From NCBI GenBank assembly GCA_900547475.1, contig URGW01000002.1, forward strand, positions 1 to 64,000: 64,000 nucleotides of DNA. Direction: 5' to 3'. Position 1 is the stretch's first letter. Each line of letters begins with the position of its first letter. This DNA is from an uncultured Clostridium sp. (GTDB lineage Bacteria > Bacillota > Clostridia > Clostridiales > Clostridiaceae). Of the stretch, positions 45,121 to 53,630 are shown piece by piece. The notes under the pieces are model-generated. The model did no database searches and was not told the origin of the DNA. It worked only from the letters and a program-made list of their open reading frames with translations. The position numbers and the translations under genes were made by a program.

Positions 45121-46707
45121 TTAATTTAATCCTTCGAAATAGTTTTTTATAAGATCTTTTAAACTTTGTGGTAAATTGCTATTATTAGCACCTTCTAATG
45201 CACTATTACTATAATCTCCAATTACCTTATCATAATCTACTTTTTCTCCACCTATGTTAAGTCCATTTTGACTTTCTATTTCTTGTGAATTTCCATTATC
45301 ATTTTTATTACCAGTAAGATTTTCATCAGTACCTTCATTTCTTCCTGGAATATATATTTGCTCTCCCGTAGAATTTTCTAAATCATTTTCTTTTCCTACA
45401 GTGCTACCAGTATTCCATCCAGATCCTGAACCTGCTCCTGAACCAGAACCTGTTCCTCCTGATCCACCTTGACCTTGACCACTTCCAGAACCAGACCCCT
45501 GTCCGCTTCCTGAGCCTTGTCCTTGTCCATTACCTTGACCCTGACTTTGGTTTTGCCCAGAACCTGATGATTGTTGACTTGAACTACTAGTATTTTGTCC
45601 ATTACTATTATTTATTGATTTTGAAATAGCACTTGATAAGCTTTCTCCATCAAGTTTTTTATCCAATACTGAATTTGATGCATTTTTTAAGGCTTCTGCT
45701 AATTCTTCATCACTCATTTCTAAGGCAGCATTATTTAAAGCTTCTGATAACTCACTTAATTGTGAACTACTCATACTTCCTAACTTATTTTGAATCTCTG
45801 CTAACTCTTTATTTATAGATTCTTGATTTCCATTTAACATAGCTTCTGCTAAAGGCTTACTTTGTTCTTTTTTCATTAACTCATTTACTAATTTATTTAC
45901 ATCCTTTTTAGCATCAGCTTCTTTTTCTTTATTGAAGTCATCTAATAATTTCTTTTTAGAGTTTTCTAATGCTTCTTTAGATTTCTCTGATGATAACTCT
46001 TCCTTTTTATCTTCTAACTTTTTCTCTAAACGCTCTAAAGTCTTATTTATTTCAGATTTTTTTTCACTTTCTTTTAACTCTTTTACTGCATCTTCTAAAA
46101 GCTTTTTAACTTCTTCCTTTTCCTCATCTGATAAATCTTTTGACTTTTCTATTTCCTTATTTTCTTTTTCAACCTTTTCTATTACTGATTTTTGGTATTT
46201 ATCAAAATCTCTTATTTTTTGTGCTTCCTTTCTTGCTGTGCTAGGTACAAACATTATTAAAATACACATTATTATTAAACCTAAAGATAATAAAGTTTGT
46301 TTCTTATCTATACTAATTTTAATATTTTTAATATCAAAGTTTTTAATACTTTCTACTGTATCTTTCTTTTGAGCTATTGATATATTATCATCAAATCCTA
46401 TAAGCTCTAATGATGTAATAATTCTTTCATCTAATCCTTTAGAATCAACCATAAGAGCCACTTTATCTTTTTTAGGAGATTTAATAAAACCATAAATTAA
46501 AATAATTATTAATCCTATTACTAATATTGCTATACAAATTTCCTCAATATAAGGAATCGTTATAAAAAGCGATATTAATAGCAAACTAAAGATTAAGCAT
46601 AGTAGAAGCTTTAATCCTACTATGCTTAAATTTAATAAGAAGTTTGCCTTAATTCTTTTAGAAGCTTTATTCAAAAACATTAATATAGCTTTATCTAAAG
46701 AATCCAT
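45121..46707 (-). CDS. Membrane coiled-coil protein with Gly/Ser/Gln-rich tract
   Basis: 528 residues. Two helices near 22-75 (ANFLLNLSIVGLKLLLCLIFSLLLISLF and EICIAILVIGLIIILIYGF) and a third near 138-152 are followed by a long charged coiled coil (about 160-345, rich in Lys and Glu). A low-complexity tract of Gly, Ser and Gln covers about 370-430, and a short C-terminal domain ends in SLKDLIKNYFEGLN. I recognise no enzyme domain. The layout of two N-terminal helices and a coiled coil recalls DUF4175-type proteins found with MoxR/VWA genes. It lies 4 nt after the ABC permease gene, with AGGAG before the ATG. Confidence 0.8.
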   Translation of the reverse strand: MDSLDKAILMFLNKASKRIKANFLLNLSIVGLKLLLCLIFSLLLISLFITIPYIEEICIAILVIGLIIILIYGFIKSPKKDKVALMVDSKGLDERIITSLELIGFDDNISIAQKKDTVESIKNFDIKNIKISIDKKQTLLSLGLIIMCILIMFVPSTARKEAQKIRDFDKYQKSVIEKVEKENKEIEKSKDLSDEEKEEVKKLLEDAVKELKESEKKSEINKTLERLEKKLEDKKEELSSEKSKEALENSKKKLLDDFNKEKEADAKKDVNKLVNELMKKEQSKPLAEAMLNGNQESINKELAEIQNKLGSMSSSQLSELSEALNNAALEMSDEELAEALKNASNSVLDKKLDGESLSSAISKSINNSNGQNTSSSSQQSSGSGQNQSQGQGNGQGQGSGSGQGSGSGSGQGQGGSGGTGSGSGAGSGSGWNTGSTVGKENDLENSTGEQIYIPGRNEGTDENLTGNKNDNGNSQEIESQNGLNIGGEKVDYDKVIGDYSNSALEGANNSNLPQSLKDLIKNYFEGLN

Positions 46708-46711
46708 ATCT

Positions 46712-47596
46712 CTACTCCTTTACCTTTTTAGATTTAAACCTACTTTTCTTATTTAATGGATTAAGTTTAATTGAAGCTAAATATATAAATAATACTGAAA
46801 GTACTAATTGTACTACTGTTGAAATATATTCTGAATGCATACTTATTCCAAACTCTGAAAACATACTATTAAAATTTAATCCTAATCCAACTTGATTTAA
46901 TAACAAACTTACAAACCCTACTACTGGACTTAAGTAAATTATAGGAGATGCCTTAGGCACTGTTGTTATTGGATTACCACTCATACTCATTTTGTAAACA
47001 GTTATCATAAGTATTGCCCAAGTAATAACAATTATTCCTATATAAATAAATAGTACTAATGCATAAGAAAGTGCAGTTGATACTTTTGAAGTCTTAATAT
47101 ATGTTGATACAAAAACACCTATAGAGCTTACAAATATTGTGTTAACAATAAAAAATAATATAAGTGATAAAATATTACTCATCTTAACCACACCAATTAT
47201 AGCTCCAATTGCATAAAGAGGCATTGTTGAAATTATAAGTATAATTACTCTAAGTGATGAAGCTGAAACTTTTCCTATAATTATTTGAAGTGGAGTTAAT
47301 TTTGATGATAATAATATATCTAAAGTTTGCTTTTCTCTTTCTGAGCATATTGCTGTTGAACTTAATGCTGGAACTATAAAAAGCAATAATATCGCTTGTC
47401 CTAATGCCATTACAACATAGAATAGTTTTGATGACTCTAAATATAATCCATTTGAAAATACTGCTTCATTTACTGAATTATAGTAAATCATTACTGCTAT
47501 TGATAAAACTGCTATATAAGCAAATATCATTAAAGTAAATTTAATACTTCTAACTGCTATCTTGCTTTCATTTCTTAAAACTGGATTCACCCTCAT
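46712..47596 (-). CDS. ABC-2 type permease
   Basis: 294 residues with six hydrophobic segments. NPVLRNESKIAVRSIKFTLMIF at the start and SEREKQTLDILLSSKLTPLQIIIGKVSASSLRVIILI in the first loop are typical of ABC-2 exporter permeases. It begins 2 nt after the ATPase gene and is its membrane partner. The transported molecule is unknown; linkage to the VWA proteins suggests a cell-envelope role. Confidence 0.88.
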   Translation of the reverse strand: MRVNPVLRNESKIAVRSIKFTLMIFAYIAVLSIAVMIYYNSVNEAVFSNGLYLESSKLFYVVMALGQAILLLFIVPALSSTAICSEREKQTLDILLSSKLTPLQIIIGKVSASSLRVIILIISTMPLYAIGAIIGVVKMSNILSLILFFIVNTIFVSSIGVFVSTYIKTSKVSTALSYALVLFIYIGIIVITWAILMITVYKMSMSGNPITTVPKASPIIYLSPVVGFVSLLLNQVGLGLNFNSMFSEFGISMHSEYISTVVQLVLSVLFIYLASIKLNPLNKKSRFKSKKVKE

Positions 47597-47598
47597 TT

Positions 47599-48534
47599 TT
47601 ACGCCCCCTCTTCATCACTATCTGCTGTAATTTGAATAAATACATCTTCTAAATTTCCAACAGCTCTGCTGTAATTTAATACTGGAATATCTTTTAGTAC
47701 TAAATATTTTAAAAGATTTACTACATCCTCATCATTACCTATAACATTAGCTGTAATTTTATTTCCATCAATTTTTATATTGTCTACATATGGTAACTCT
47801 TTTAGCAATTTAACTGTTTCTTCTTCCTTTGATAATACTGTAAATACTATAGGTGATGCCCCTGAAGCCCTTGTCATTATTTCATCTACAGTTCCTTGGC
47901 ATACAATTACTCCACCTTTAATAATACCTATATTAGTACATACTTCTCCAAGTTCAGGTAATATATGTGAAGAAACTATAATTGTTTTTCCCATTTCCTT
48001 TAAATTTCTTAATATTCCCTTCATTTCATACCTAGCTCTAGGATCCATTCCTGAAGCTGGTTCATCTAAAATTAAAAGATCAGGATTATGAACAAGACAT
48101 CTTGCTAAACATAATCTTTGTTTCATCCCCCTGGATAAACCATCAACATATGCATCATATTTATCTTCTAAATTAACTAATCTAAGTAAATCCATAGATA
48201 ACTCTCTAGCTTCTTTTCCCACAATTCCATATATCGAAGCATAAAACTCTAAATATTCAATTGCTTTTAAATTATCATAAACTCCAAAGAAATCTGGCAT
48301 ATATCCTATTTTATCTTTTAATGCCTTATTATTTTTTATAGCATCTACTCCATCTACATAAACTTCTCCGCTATCTGGTGATAAAAGTCCAGAGATAATT
48401 TTCATTGTTGTACTTTTTCCAGCACCATTGGGTCCTATAAAACCAAATATTTCACCTTTTTTTATTTCTAAATTCAATCCTTTTACTGCTTTAAAACTCC
48501 CATAGGATTTTTCAAGATTTTTTATAACTAACAC
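47599..48534 (-). CDS. ABC-2 type transporter ATP-binding protein
   Basis: 311 residues: Walker A GPNGAGKST, Q-loop DFFGVYDNL, signature LSRGMKQRL, Walker B LLILDEPASGMD and H-loop SSHILPE. The C-terminal 80 residues are the regulatory extension common in CcmA-type ATPases. The start codon is a GTG whose G is the last base of the TAG stop of the preceding gene (1-nt overlap), so translation is coupled. Confidence 0.9.
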   Translation of the reverse strand: MLVIKNLEKSYGSFKAVKGLNLEIKKGEIFGFIGPNGAGKSTTMKIISGLLSPDSGEVYVDGVDAIKNNKALKDKIGYMPDFFGVYDNLKAIEYLEFYASIYGIVGKEARELSMDLLRLVNLEDKYDAYVDGLSRGMKQRLCLARCLVHNPDLLILDEPASGMDPRARYEMKGILRNLKEMGKTIIVSSHILPELGEVCTNIGIIKGGVIVCQGTVDEIMTRASGASPIVFTVLSKEEETVKLLKELPYVDNIKIDGNKITANVIGNDEDVVNLLKYLVLKDIPVLNYSRAVGNLEDVFIQITADSDEEGA

Positions 48535-50927
48535 TATTTCTCCACCCCTTTTATTCCTAATTTTGGAGCTGCACTCTCTGTATTTTCGCTAGCTACAACT
48601 TTTATTTTTATTATGTTATCTAAACTATATCTTCCATCATTTATTAAATCATAACTTCCTGATGTTAATTTAAATTCTTCATATTGGTTAGTATTATAAT
48701 TGTATATATAGTACTCTCCATCAAGGCCATATTGATAACCCCACTGATCTGTACATACATCAATATTTATTTCCTTTATATTTACATTATCATCAATTTT
48801 ATAATCTAATACAACTTCACCTTCACCATAAATATAACCATTATAATAATCGTAATTTGCTCTATTGTCTAATTCACTTACTGTATAATCAAAGTATCCT
48901 TCTGGGAAACTAAGATTTCCACTTTCATCTTTAAAATCTATATTTGCTTCTTGTATTACTGCTGTTAAATTATAATTTGAAATTGATTTACCTTCTAAAT
49001 TTAAACTATAATCTACTGGTAAATCTGTAATTGCAATAATTTTTGTTGTAGTCCCTACATAACCTGTATCTCCCAATAAAGTAAGTAAAGATGCATGTCT
49101 TTTTACATTTTTAAATTTAGGATCTTTTGAGTCTATTTCATCATCCCATCTTGATTGATAATATTCATCATTTAAAGAATTTGCATAACCTTGAATTCCA
49201 AAAGAACCATTACTTACCAAATTAGTAATTGAAATTTCTTCACCTTTAGCTACTTGCCCTAAATCCCAAACTGATTTTCCAGAAACTATTACAAGTCTTT
49301 GAATGTCTGCATCTAAATTATTTTTAATAGTACCTTCTAAATTACCATCTTTAATTTTTAAAGTATTTTCTAATTTAGGCATTACAATTTCTTTTCCTGA
49401 TAATTCAAATTTATTCACACTTGCTACATCACTATTAGAAACTGTAAAATAAGAATTATCATTTGTATATGTTGTTTTAACTCTTAAAGTTTTAGCATTA
49501 TAATCTGTATCACCATAATAGTAGTAATCATCAGAAATATATTGCATTTTTAAATCTTCTTCGTTTTCTATTTTTATATTTTCTTTATTTTTACTTGCTA
49601 TACCTATATAGCTATTTATTTGCCCTCTTCCCTCTTCATCAACAGATATAATATTTGTACTATTTACTATTATATCTTTTATTTTCATTTTACTTCCTAA
49701 TAAATAAATCATTACTGTAAATACAATTGATGTTACAGGTATAAGCACCCATGTTAAATCTCTTTTTTTCATTTTCTTTAATATAATATATATAACTATT
49801 CCAACTAAAATTGCATAAACTCCAAGTACTATTACTAAAGTTAATGTACTTACTGTATTCTCTACTGGAATACTACCTAATATATTACTTATTTCATAGT
49901 TTCTTGAATTGTATCCACCTTGATAATTATCTGCATATATTTTGTCAAAAGTTTCTCTTAATATATCTTGTAACATAATAGCTGCATCATCAGATGAAAT
50001 AAATGGCTCTAAGCCTAAATCAAAGGCAGTTATTAAAATTTTTCCTGCTCCTCTATCTAAAGAATATACTAATTTATTTTCATCACTATTAACTGTAACT
50101 GTTGAATCCTCTAATGTAATTTGTGATAATATTAAATTTAAGCTTTCTGAACCAGTTTTAACATTTTGCTCTCTAGTTCCATTTGAAATTATATTTAAAA
50201 AACTTTTATTTATATTATTAATTGTTTTGCTTTCATTAGCACCTGCACCTATTAGTAATGTTCCCCCTGCATTAACCCAGTTATTTAATGCATTATACTG
50301 CTTATCATTTAAATTAGCCATATTATAATTATTAATTATAATTACATCTAATCCATCTATATTTAATCCATTTTCGTCTAACATACCTTCAGTTATGTTG
50401 ACACAATTCATTTTTCCTGTATTTGAATAATTAGAATCAAAGTATGTTATATTTCCTAGGTATCCTAATGCTGTAGGATCATCTGTTAATAAACCAGTAA
50501 AAGCATTTCCTTCATTAATTCTTCCTGATGAAATTAATAATTTTTTTTCATATAATACTTTTCCATCTTCTATTATACAAACAACTCCATTGCTATTTTC
50601 ACCTAAAAATTTTACTGGTATTGTTACACTTATGCTTTCTCCTTTACTTGCACTTACTTCTTTGGAATAAGCATTATAACCACCACTAGAATCACTTGTA
50701 ACTCTTACTTCCACTTCTCCATTAAAGTCTTTCTCTAAATTATTTATTTGTACAGTAACTGGCATATATTTTTGAGCCTTATATTTGCCATCTACACCAT
50801 AATTTATAGTTAAGTCATATTTAACATTATTTTTACTTGCACTTACTTTTGCATTTGGAATGACTAAACTTAAAATAAAAACACTTAAAATCGTAGTGAA
50901 TATTCTTTTACTTATTATTTTTTTCAT
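48534..50927 (-). CDS. Secreted/membrane protein of unknown function, first gene of MoxR/VWA operon
   Basis: 797 residues. A signal peptide (MKKIISKRIFTTILSVFILSLVIPNAKVSA) leads into a large extracellular part with a beta-rich N-terminus (DLTINYGVDGKYKAQKYMPVTVQINNL) and a segment near 195-345 that resembles a GATase-like fold (GLDVIIINNYNMANLNDKQYNALNNWVNAGGTLLIGAGAN). Two helices near 360-415 (TLVIVLGVYAILVGIVIYIIL and WVLIPVTSIVFTVMIYLL) are followed by another extracellular beta-rich region. It resembles the large proteins with a helix pair often seen upstream of ABC-2/MoxR clusters. Start supported by AGGGGGAAAG. Its stop overlaps the ATPase start. Confidence 0.8.
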   Translation of the reverse strand: MKKIISKRIFTTILSVFILSLVIPNAKVSASKNNVKYDLTINYGVDGKYKAQKYMPVTVQINNLEKDFNGEVEVRVTSDSSGGYNAYSKEVSASKGESISVTIPVKFLGENSNGVVCIIEDGKVLYEKKLLISSGRINEGNAFTGLLTDDPTALGYLGNITYFDSNYSNTGKMNCVNITEGMLDENGLNIDGLDVIIINNYNMANLNDKQYNALNNWVNAGGTLLIGAGANESKTINNINKSFLNIISNGTREQNVKTGSESLNLILSQITLEDSTVTVNSDENKLVYSLDRGAGKILITAFDLGLEPFISSDDAAIMLQDILRETFDKIYADNYQGGYNSRNYEISNILGSIPVENTVSTLTLVIVLGVYAILVGIVIYIILKKMKKRDLTWVLIPVTSIVFTVMIYLLGSKMKIKDIIVNSTNIISVDEEGRGQINSYIGIASKNKENIKIENEEDLKMQYISDDYYYYGDTDYNAKTLRVKTTYTNDNSYFTVSNSDVASVNKFELSGKEIVMPKLENTLKIKDGNLEGTIKNNLDADIQRLVIVSGKSVWDLGQVAKGEEISITNLVSNGSFGIQGYANSLNDEYYQSRWDDEIDSKDPKFKNVKRHASLLTLLGDTGYVGTTTKIIAITDLPVDYSLNLEGKSISNYNLTAVIQEANIDFKDESGNLSFPEGYFDYTVSELDNRANYDYYNGYIYGEGEVVLDYKIDDNVNIKEINIDVCTDQWGYQYGLDGEYYIYNYNTNQYEEFKLTSGSYDLINDGRYSLDNIIKIKVVASENTESAAPKLGIKGVEK

Positions 50928-51080
50928 TAACTTTCCCCCTATTTTACATTATTTTCCCTATTTACTATACTATCATATTTTATCCTATTTATTTTTAAAC
51001 TTCTTATATTTTGCCTTAATAATTTCTTAAAAATTCCTTAAAAGATTCTTTTTATAATTAAATATAAAAACTATAATAAT

Positions 51081-51119
51081 AAAAAAACGCTACAAACTAT
51101 ACTATTTGCAACGTTTTTT
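51081..51119. terminator. Second hairpin downstream of tRNA-Cys
   Basis: AAAAAAACG at 51081-51088 pairs with CGTTTTTT at 51112-51119, and CAAA/TTTG pairs inside. U-runs exist in both directions. It insulates the long minus-strand operon from tRNA read-through. Confidence 0.75.
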
Positions 51120-51200
51120 AAGCATTATTAATCTTTTTAAATTTTTTTATTTATATCTAAATAAAAAAGAAATTATTTTTTTATTTTTGATAAGTCAATA

Positions 51201-51232
51201 AAAAAAAGAATTCAAATCTGAATTCCTTTTTT
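51201..51232 (-). terminator. Terminator of tRNA-Cys
   Basis: GAATTC at 51208-51213 and 51220-51225 form a short hairpin; on the minus strand it is followed by eight consecutive T. It lies about 22 nt past the tRNA 3' end. Confidence 0.7.
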
Positions 51233-51246
51233 ATGAATAATATTCT

Positions 51247-51321
<75 letters not shown>

Positions 51322-51331
51322 TTATATTTTT

Positions 51332-51360
51332 ATTATATACAACTTCTCTTAAAATGTCTA
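51332..51360 (-). promoter_or_regulatory. Promoter of tRNA-Cys
   Basis: On the minus strand TAGACA (51360-51355) and TATAAT (51337-51332) have a 17-bp spacer. The start would be a few bases before the mature tRNA 5' end. Confidence 0.75.
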
Positions 51361-51503
51361 CACTTTTTTAAAATTTTATATTACTAATTTTTTAATACAA
51401 AGAAGCCATAAATATGGCTCTTTATATTATCACTCTGTTGTTAAAAAAAGATATGAAAACTTTACTTTCTCATACCCACATTATTTTAATATTAGTCTTA
51501 TTT

Positions 51504-52112
51504 TTATACTTTTTCCTTACATACTACTGGTAAATTTATTGTCTTATAATAACTTATCATTCTAATAAGTACTATAATTACTAACGTTATGAATTGTGCT
51601 GATTCTATTCCAATTATAGGATATATGAACCAAAGCAAAGTTACTCCTATAATCCCAGCAACACAATAAATATCATGCTTAAAAATTTGTGGTTTTCTAT
51701 TAGTTATTATATCTCTTAGAACTCCACCACCAACGCCAGTAATACTAGCTGCAAATATGAATAACATAAAATTATAATTACTATTAATTGCTTTAACAGC
51801 TGCTGATACGAAAAAGGCAGCTAGTCCAATTGCATCGATGAACGCAAATAAATTTTTATACTTTAACTGTCCTTTTAAAAATATAGCTAATAAAGTTCCT
51901 GCAATAATAAATGGAATTGTCATATAACTTGTAAAGAATACTGGTATACCTACATTAGTAACAATATCCCTAAGCACTCCTCCACCCATAGCTGTAATTA
52001 TAGCTATTATATATATACCAAAAACATCAAATTCTTCTTCAATAGCAACTATTGCTCCTGATACGGCAAAAGCTAAAACCCCAATATACTCTAAAACTGT
52101 AATGTAGTCCAA
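51504..52112 (-). CDS. UPF0126 family membrane protein (putative glycine transporter, YadS-like)
   Basis: About 202 residues with six or seven helices arranged as two copies of the UPF0126 unit; each copy has a GGGVLRDI motif (AMGGGVLRDIVTN and GVGGGVLRDIITN). This family has been linked to glycine transport, mostly because glycine riboswitches precede its members, and that is the case here (52158-52330). It is also described as structurally TRIC-channel-like. I propose a TTG start at 52112, with AGGGGG 6 nt upstream; the ATG at 52130 has no ribosome binding site. Probably exports or imports glycine when it is abundant; direction is not shown by the sequence. Confidence 0.87.
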   Translation of the reverse strand: MDYITVLEYIGVLAFAVSGAIVAIEEEFDVFGIYIIAIITAMGGGVLRDIVTNVGIPVFFTSYMTIPFIIAGTLLAIFLKGQLKYKNLFAFIDAIGLAAFFVSAAVKAINSNYNFMLFIFAASITGVGGGVLRDIITNRKPQIFKHDIYCVAGIIGVTLLWFIYPIIGIESAQFITLVIIVLIRMISYYKTINLPVVCKEKV

Positions 52113-52157
52113 AAAAATCCCCCTATTCATTAATATATAAAGACTAATTATTAAAAT

Positions 52158-52330
52158 AATTGCGCCTCTGTCTTTTTACCTGAAAGATTCTCTTACTACA
52201 TTTAAGATTGCTTCGTCGGTGCCTTATATGGGCTTTCCAGAGTTTTCTCAAAATTTGGTCCTTTTGCCTGAGAGTTTGCCGCACTTTCCCCTTCGGCTCT
52301 GTACTTAAACAGCATCTCCCAAATTTCTCA
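52158..52330 (-). ncRNA. Tandem glycine riboswitch (gcvT element)
   Basis: On the minus strand the conserved core is clear. First aptamer: ACAGAGCCGAAGGGGAAAG and ACTCTCAGGCAAAAGGACC, then the linker ACTCTGGAAAG. Second aptamer: GCACCGACGAAGCAA and TCTTTCAGGTAAAAAGACAG closing with AGAGG. Two linked aptamers in this order are the classic glycine riboswitch. The downstream gene on the same strand is UPF0126. There is no strong terminator between the aptamers and the start codon, so control may act on translation via the AGGGGG site or through another fold. Confidence 0.95.
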
Positions 52331-52345
52331 ACGAAATACTCGTAA

Positions 52346-52374
52346 ATTATAATATATCCATTATAGTAATTCAA
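52346..52374 (-). promoter_or_regulatory. Promoter of the glycine riboswitch transcript
   Basis: On the minus strand TTGAAT (52374-52369) and TATAAT (52351-52346) are 17 bp apart, about 10 bp before the riboswitch begins. Confidence 0.75.
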
Positions 52375-52391
52375 TATCTATAATGGATATA
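52353..52391. repeat. 14-bp perfect inverted repeat flanking the -35 box
   Basis: TATATCCATTATAG at 52353-52366 is complementary to CTATAATGGATATA at 52378-52391. The 11-nt loop contains the -35 box of the riboswitch promoter. It may be an operator, or a terminator for the upstream PIN gene, whose stop codon is only 12 bp away. T-runs next to it are short. Confidence 0.7.
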
Positions 52392-52402
52392 CTTCTATAT
52401 TT

Positions 52403-52834
52403 TTATTGTAGATTTATTAATTCTTTTATTTCTAATACTCTGTCATCACCTAAAATATATTTTGCAATATTAAATAGTTCTTTATCCTCTGTAACTAAAT
52501 TTACCTCATCATTAATATAACAAGCATATAACTGTAATAAATCATTTTGAGATAAATTATTGCTACTAAATTTATCCTTAGTTTTATAATCAAATATCAT
52601 ATAAAAACCACTTACATTTTCCTTTTCAACCTCCATACTATAGGGCAACAAACTACAAAATCTCTCACTTAAAACTTCTTTTCTTTTATACTCTTTTGTT
52701 TCTTTTATAGATAATTCATTTAATACTTCTCTTAATATAAGTACCTTATTTTCTTTTAGTAATTTATCTAAACTTTTATTATCTCTTTCCCAAAGCTTAA
52801 TTATTATATTAGTATCTAATAAATATTTTTTCAT
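52403..52834 (-). CDS. PIN-domain protein (VapC-like), no visible antitoxin
   Basis: About 143 residues. KKYLLDTNIIIKLWE carries the first acidic residue of a PIN nuclease (Asp7), REVLNEL the Glu near 40, SQNDLLQLYACYI an Asp near 105, and LVTEDKELF the final Thr-x-Asp, the set that binds metal in PIN nucleases. VapC toxins have this size and pattern, but no small antitoxin gene flanks it within the usual distance. The start at 52834 is 3-5 nt past AAGGA. It could be a solitary RNase or an orphan toxin. Confidence 0.75.
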   Translation of the reverse strand: MKKYLLDTNIIIKLWERDNKSLDKLLKENKVLILREVLNELSIKETKEYKRKEVLSERFCSLLPYSMEVEKENVSGFYMIFDYKTKDKFSSNNLSQNDLLQLYACYINDEVNLVTEDKELFNIAKYILGDDRVLEIKELINLQ

Positions 52835-52987
52835 TTGTCCTTCTCCTTTCATAACATAATTGTTTTAATTATAATCAAATATAAAATATAATTAAATTAA
52901 TTTCATATTTCTTTTAAGTAATTACTAGTATCTTGGTATCATAATTCAATATAAAGCATTAATTTGAAGTAATAACCCAAAAATAAT

Positions 52988-53021
52988 AAGGTAACTCTAA
53001 TTCATTACTAAGAGTTACCTT
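52988..53021 (-). terminator. Terminator after 123-residue gene
   Basis: AAGGTAACTCT at 52988-52998 pairs perfectly with AGAGTTACCTT at 53011-53021. It follows the stop codon of the 53035 gene by a few bases; the trailing tract on the minus strand is T-rich. Confidence 0.75.
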
Positions 53022-53034
53022 TAAATATTAACTA

Positions 53035-53406
53035 TTATGCACAATAATTTGATTTTTTATCTACTTCTGAATAATAATTTATTATATTTATAATAAAATT
53101 TCTTGTGTCAAAATTTAATTTTTTTGTACTTGAAATCTCTTTGACTGAAAATTGTTTTGTAAAAAAACTATATGCTAATTCAGTTAAAAATCTTGATGTA
53201 CTTACTATTCTTGAATCATTTAATAATTCTTTAAACATTATATTTGTTCCTACTATATATTCCTTAGCTACTATATAAACTTCATTAATACTTAATAATT
53301 TTAATACTATATATAAATCTTTGTTTAATTTCCCCATAAAATTTTGAACTATTTCAATATAATTTTTTTCATGATATGAATCTACAAACTGTAATCCTTT
53401 TTCCAT
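53035..53406 (-). CDS. 123-residue protein of unknown function
   Basis: No family recognised. It is a predicted all-helical soluble protein (DSYHEKNYIEIVQNFMGKLNKDLYIVLKLLS, FLTELAYSFFTKQFSVKEISS) without signal peptide. GAGGTGATTT precedes the ATG and a strong terminator follows, so it is a real, separate gene. Confidence 0.7.
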   Translation of the reverse strand: MEKGLQFVDSYHEKNYIEIVQNFMGKLNKDLYIVLKLLSINEVYIVAKEYIVGTNIMFKELLNDSRIVSTSRFLTELAYSFFTKQFSVKEISSTKKLNFDTRNFIINIINYYSEVDKKSNYCA

Positions 53407-53576
53407 ATTAAATCACCTCTATAAATATTTTAATCAATCAATTTGTCAATTTGGTTACAATCTTCTTAATTTATTCTTAAATATTATTAACTTTTTTATT
53501 AACATAATAAATTTTTTCCCTTTTTATTATACTGTATAAACCACCCACTGTAAATGTTTACTTAATATTTCAAGTA

Positions 53577-53621
53577 GAACTCTATTCCCTAATTAACAAT
53601 ATTAATTTGATAATAGAGTTC
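53577..53621 (-). terminator. Hairpin after 413-residue gene
   Basis: GAACTCTATT at 53577-53586 pairs with AATAGAGTTC at 53612-53621. A T-run is weak on the minus strand. It lies just past the stop of the gene at 53631. Confidence 0.5.
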
Positions 53622-53630
53622 AATACATTT

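Larger units (their letters stand above)
50928..51246. other. Gap between MoxR/VWA operon and tRNA-Cys
   Basis: This 319-bp AT-rich gap holds two hairpin terminators (listed separately) and presumably the promoter of the long operon. I could not find a convincing -35/-10 pair for that operon, nor any ORF. Confidence 0.5.

Noticed and set aside
45396..45602. A 68-codon minus-strand ORF rich in Val, Gln and Asp
   Set aside because: It is the repetitive Gly/Ser/Gln tract of the 528-residue protein read in another frame.
52144..52374. A 76-codon minus-strand ORF
   Set aside because: It lies across the glycine riboswitch and its promoter; the sequence is explained by conserved RNA motifs and the peptide looks random and Arg/Lys-rich.
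52403..52834. A complete VapBC toxin-antitoxin pair
   Set aside because: No AbrB/RHH/Phd-type antitoxin ORF is present next to the PIN gene.
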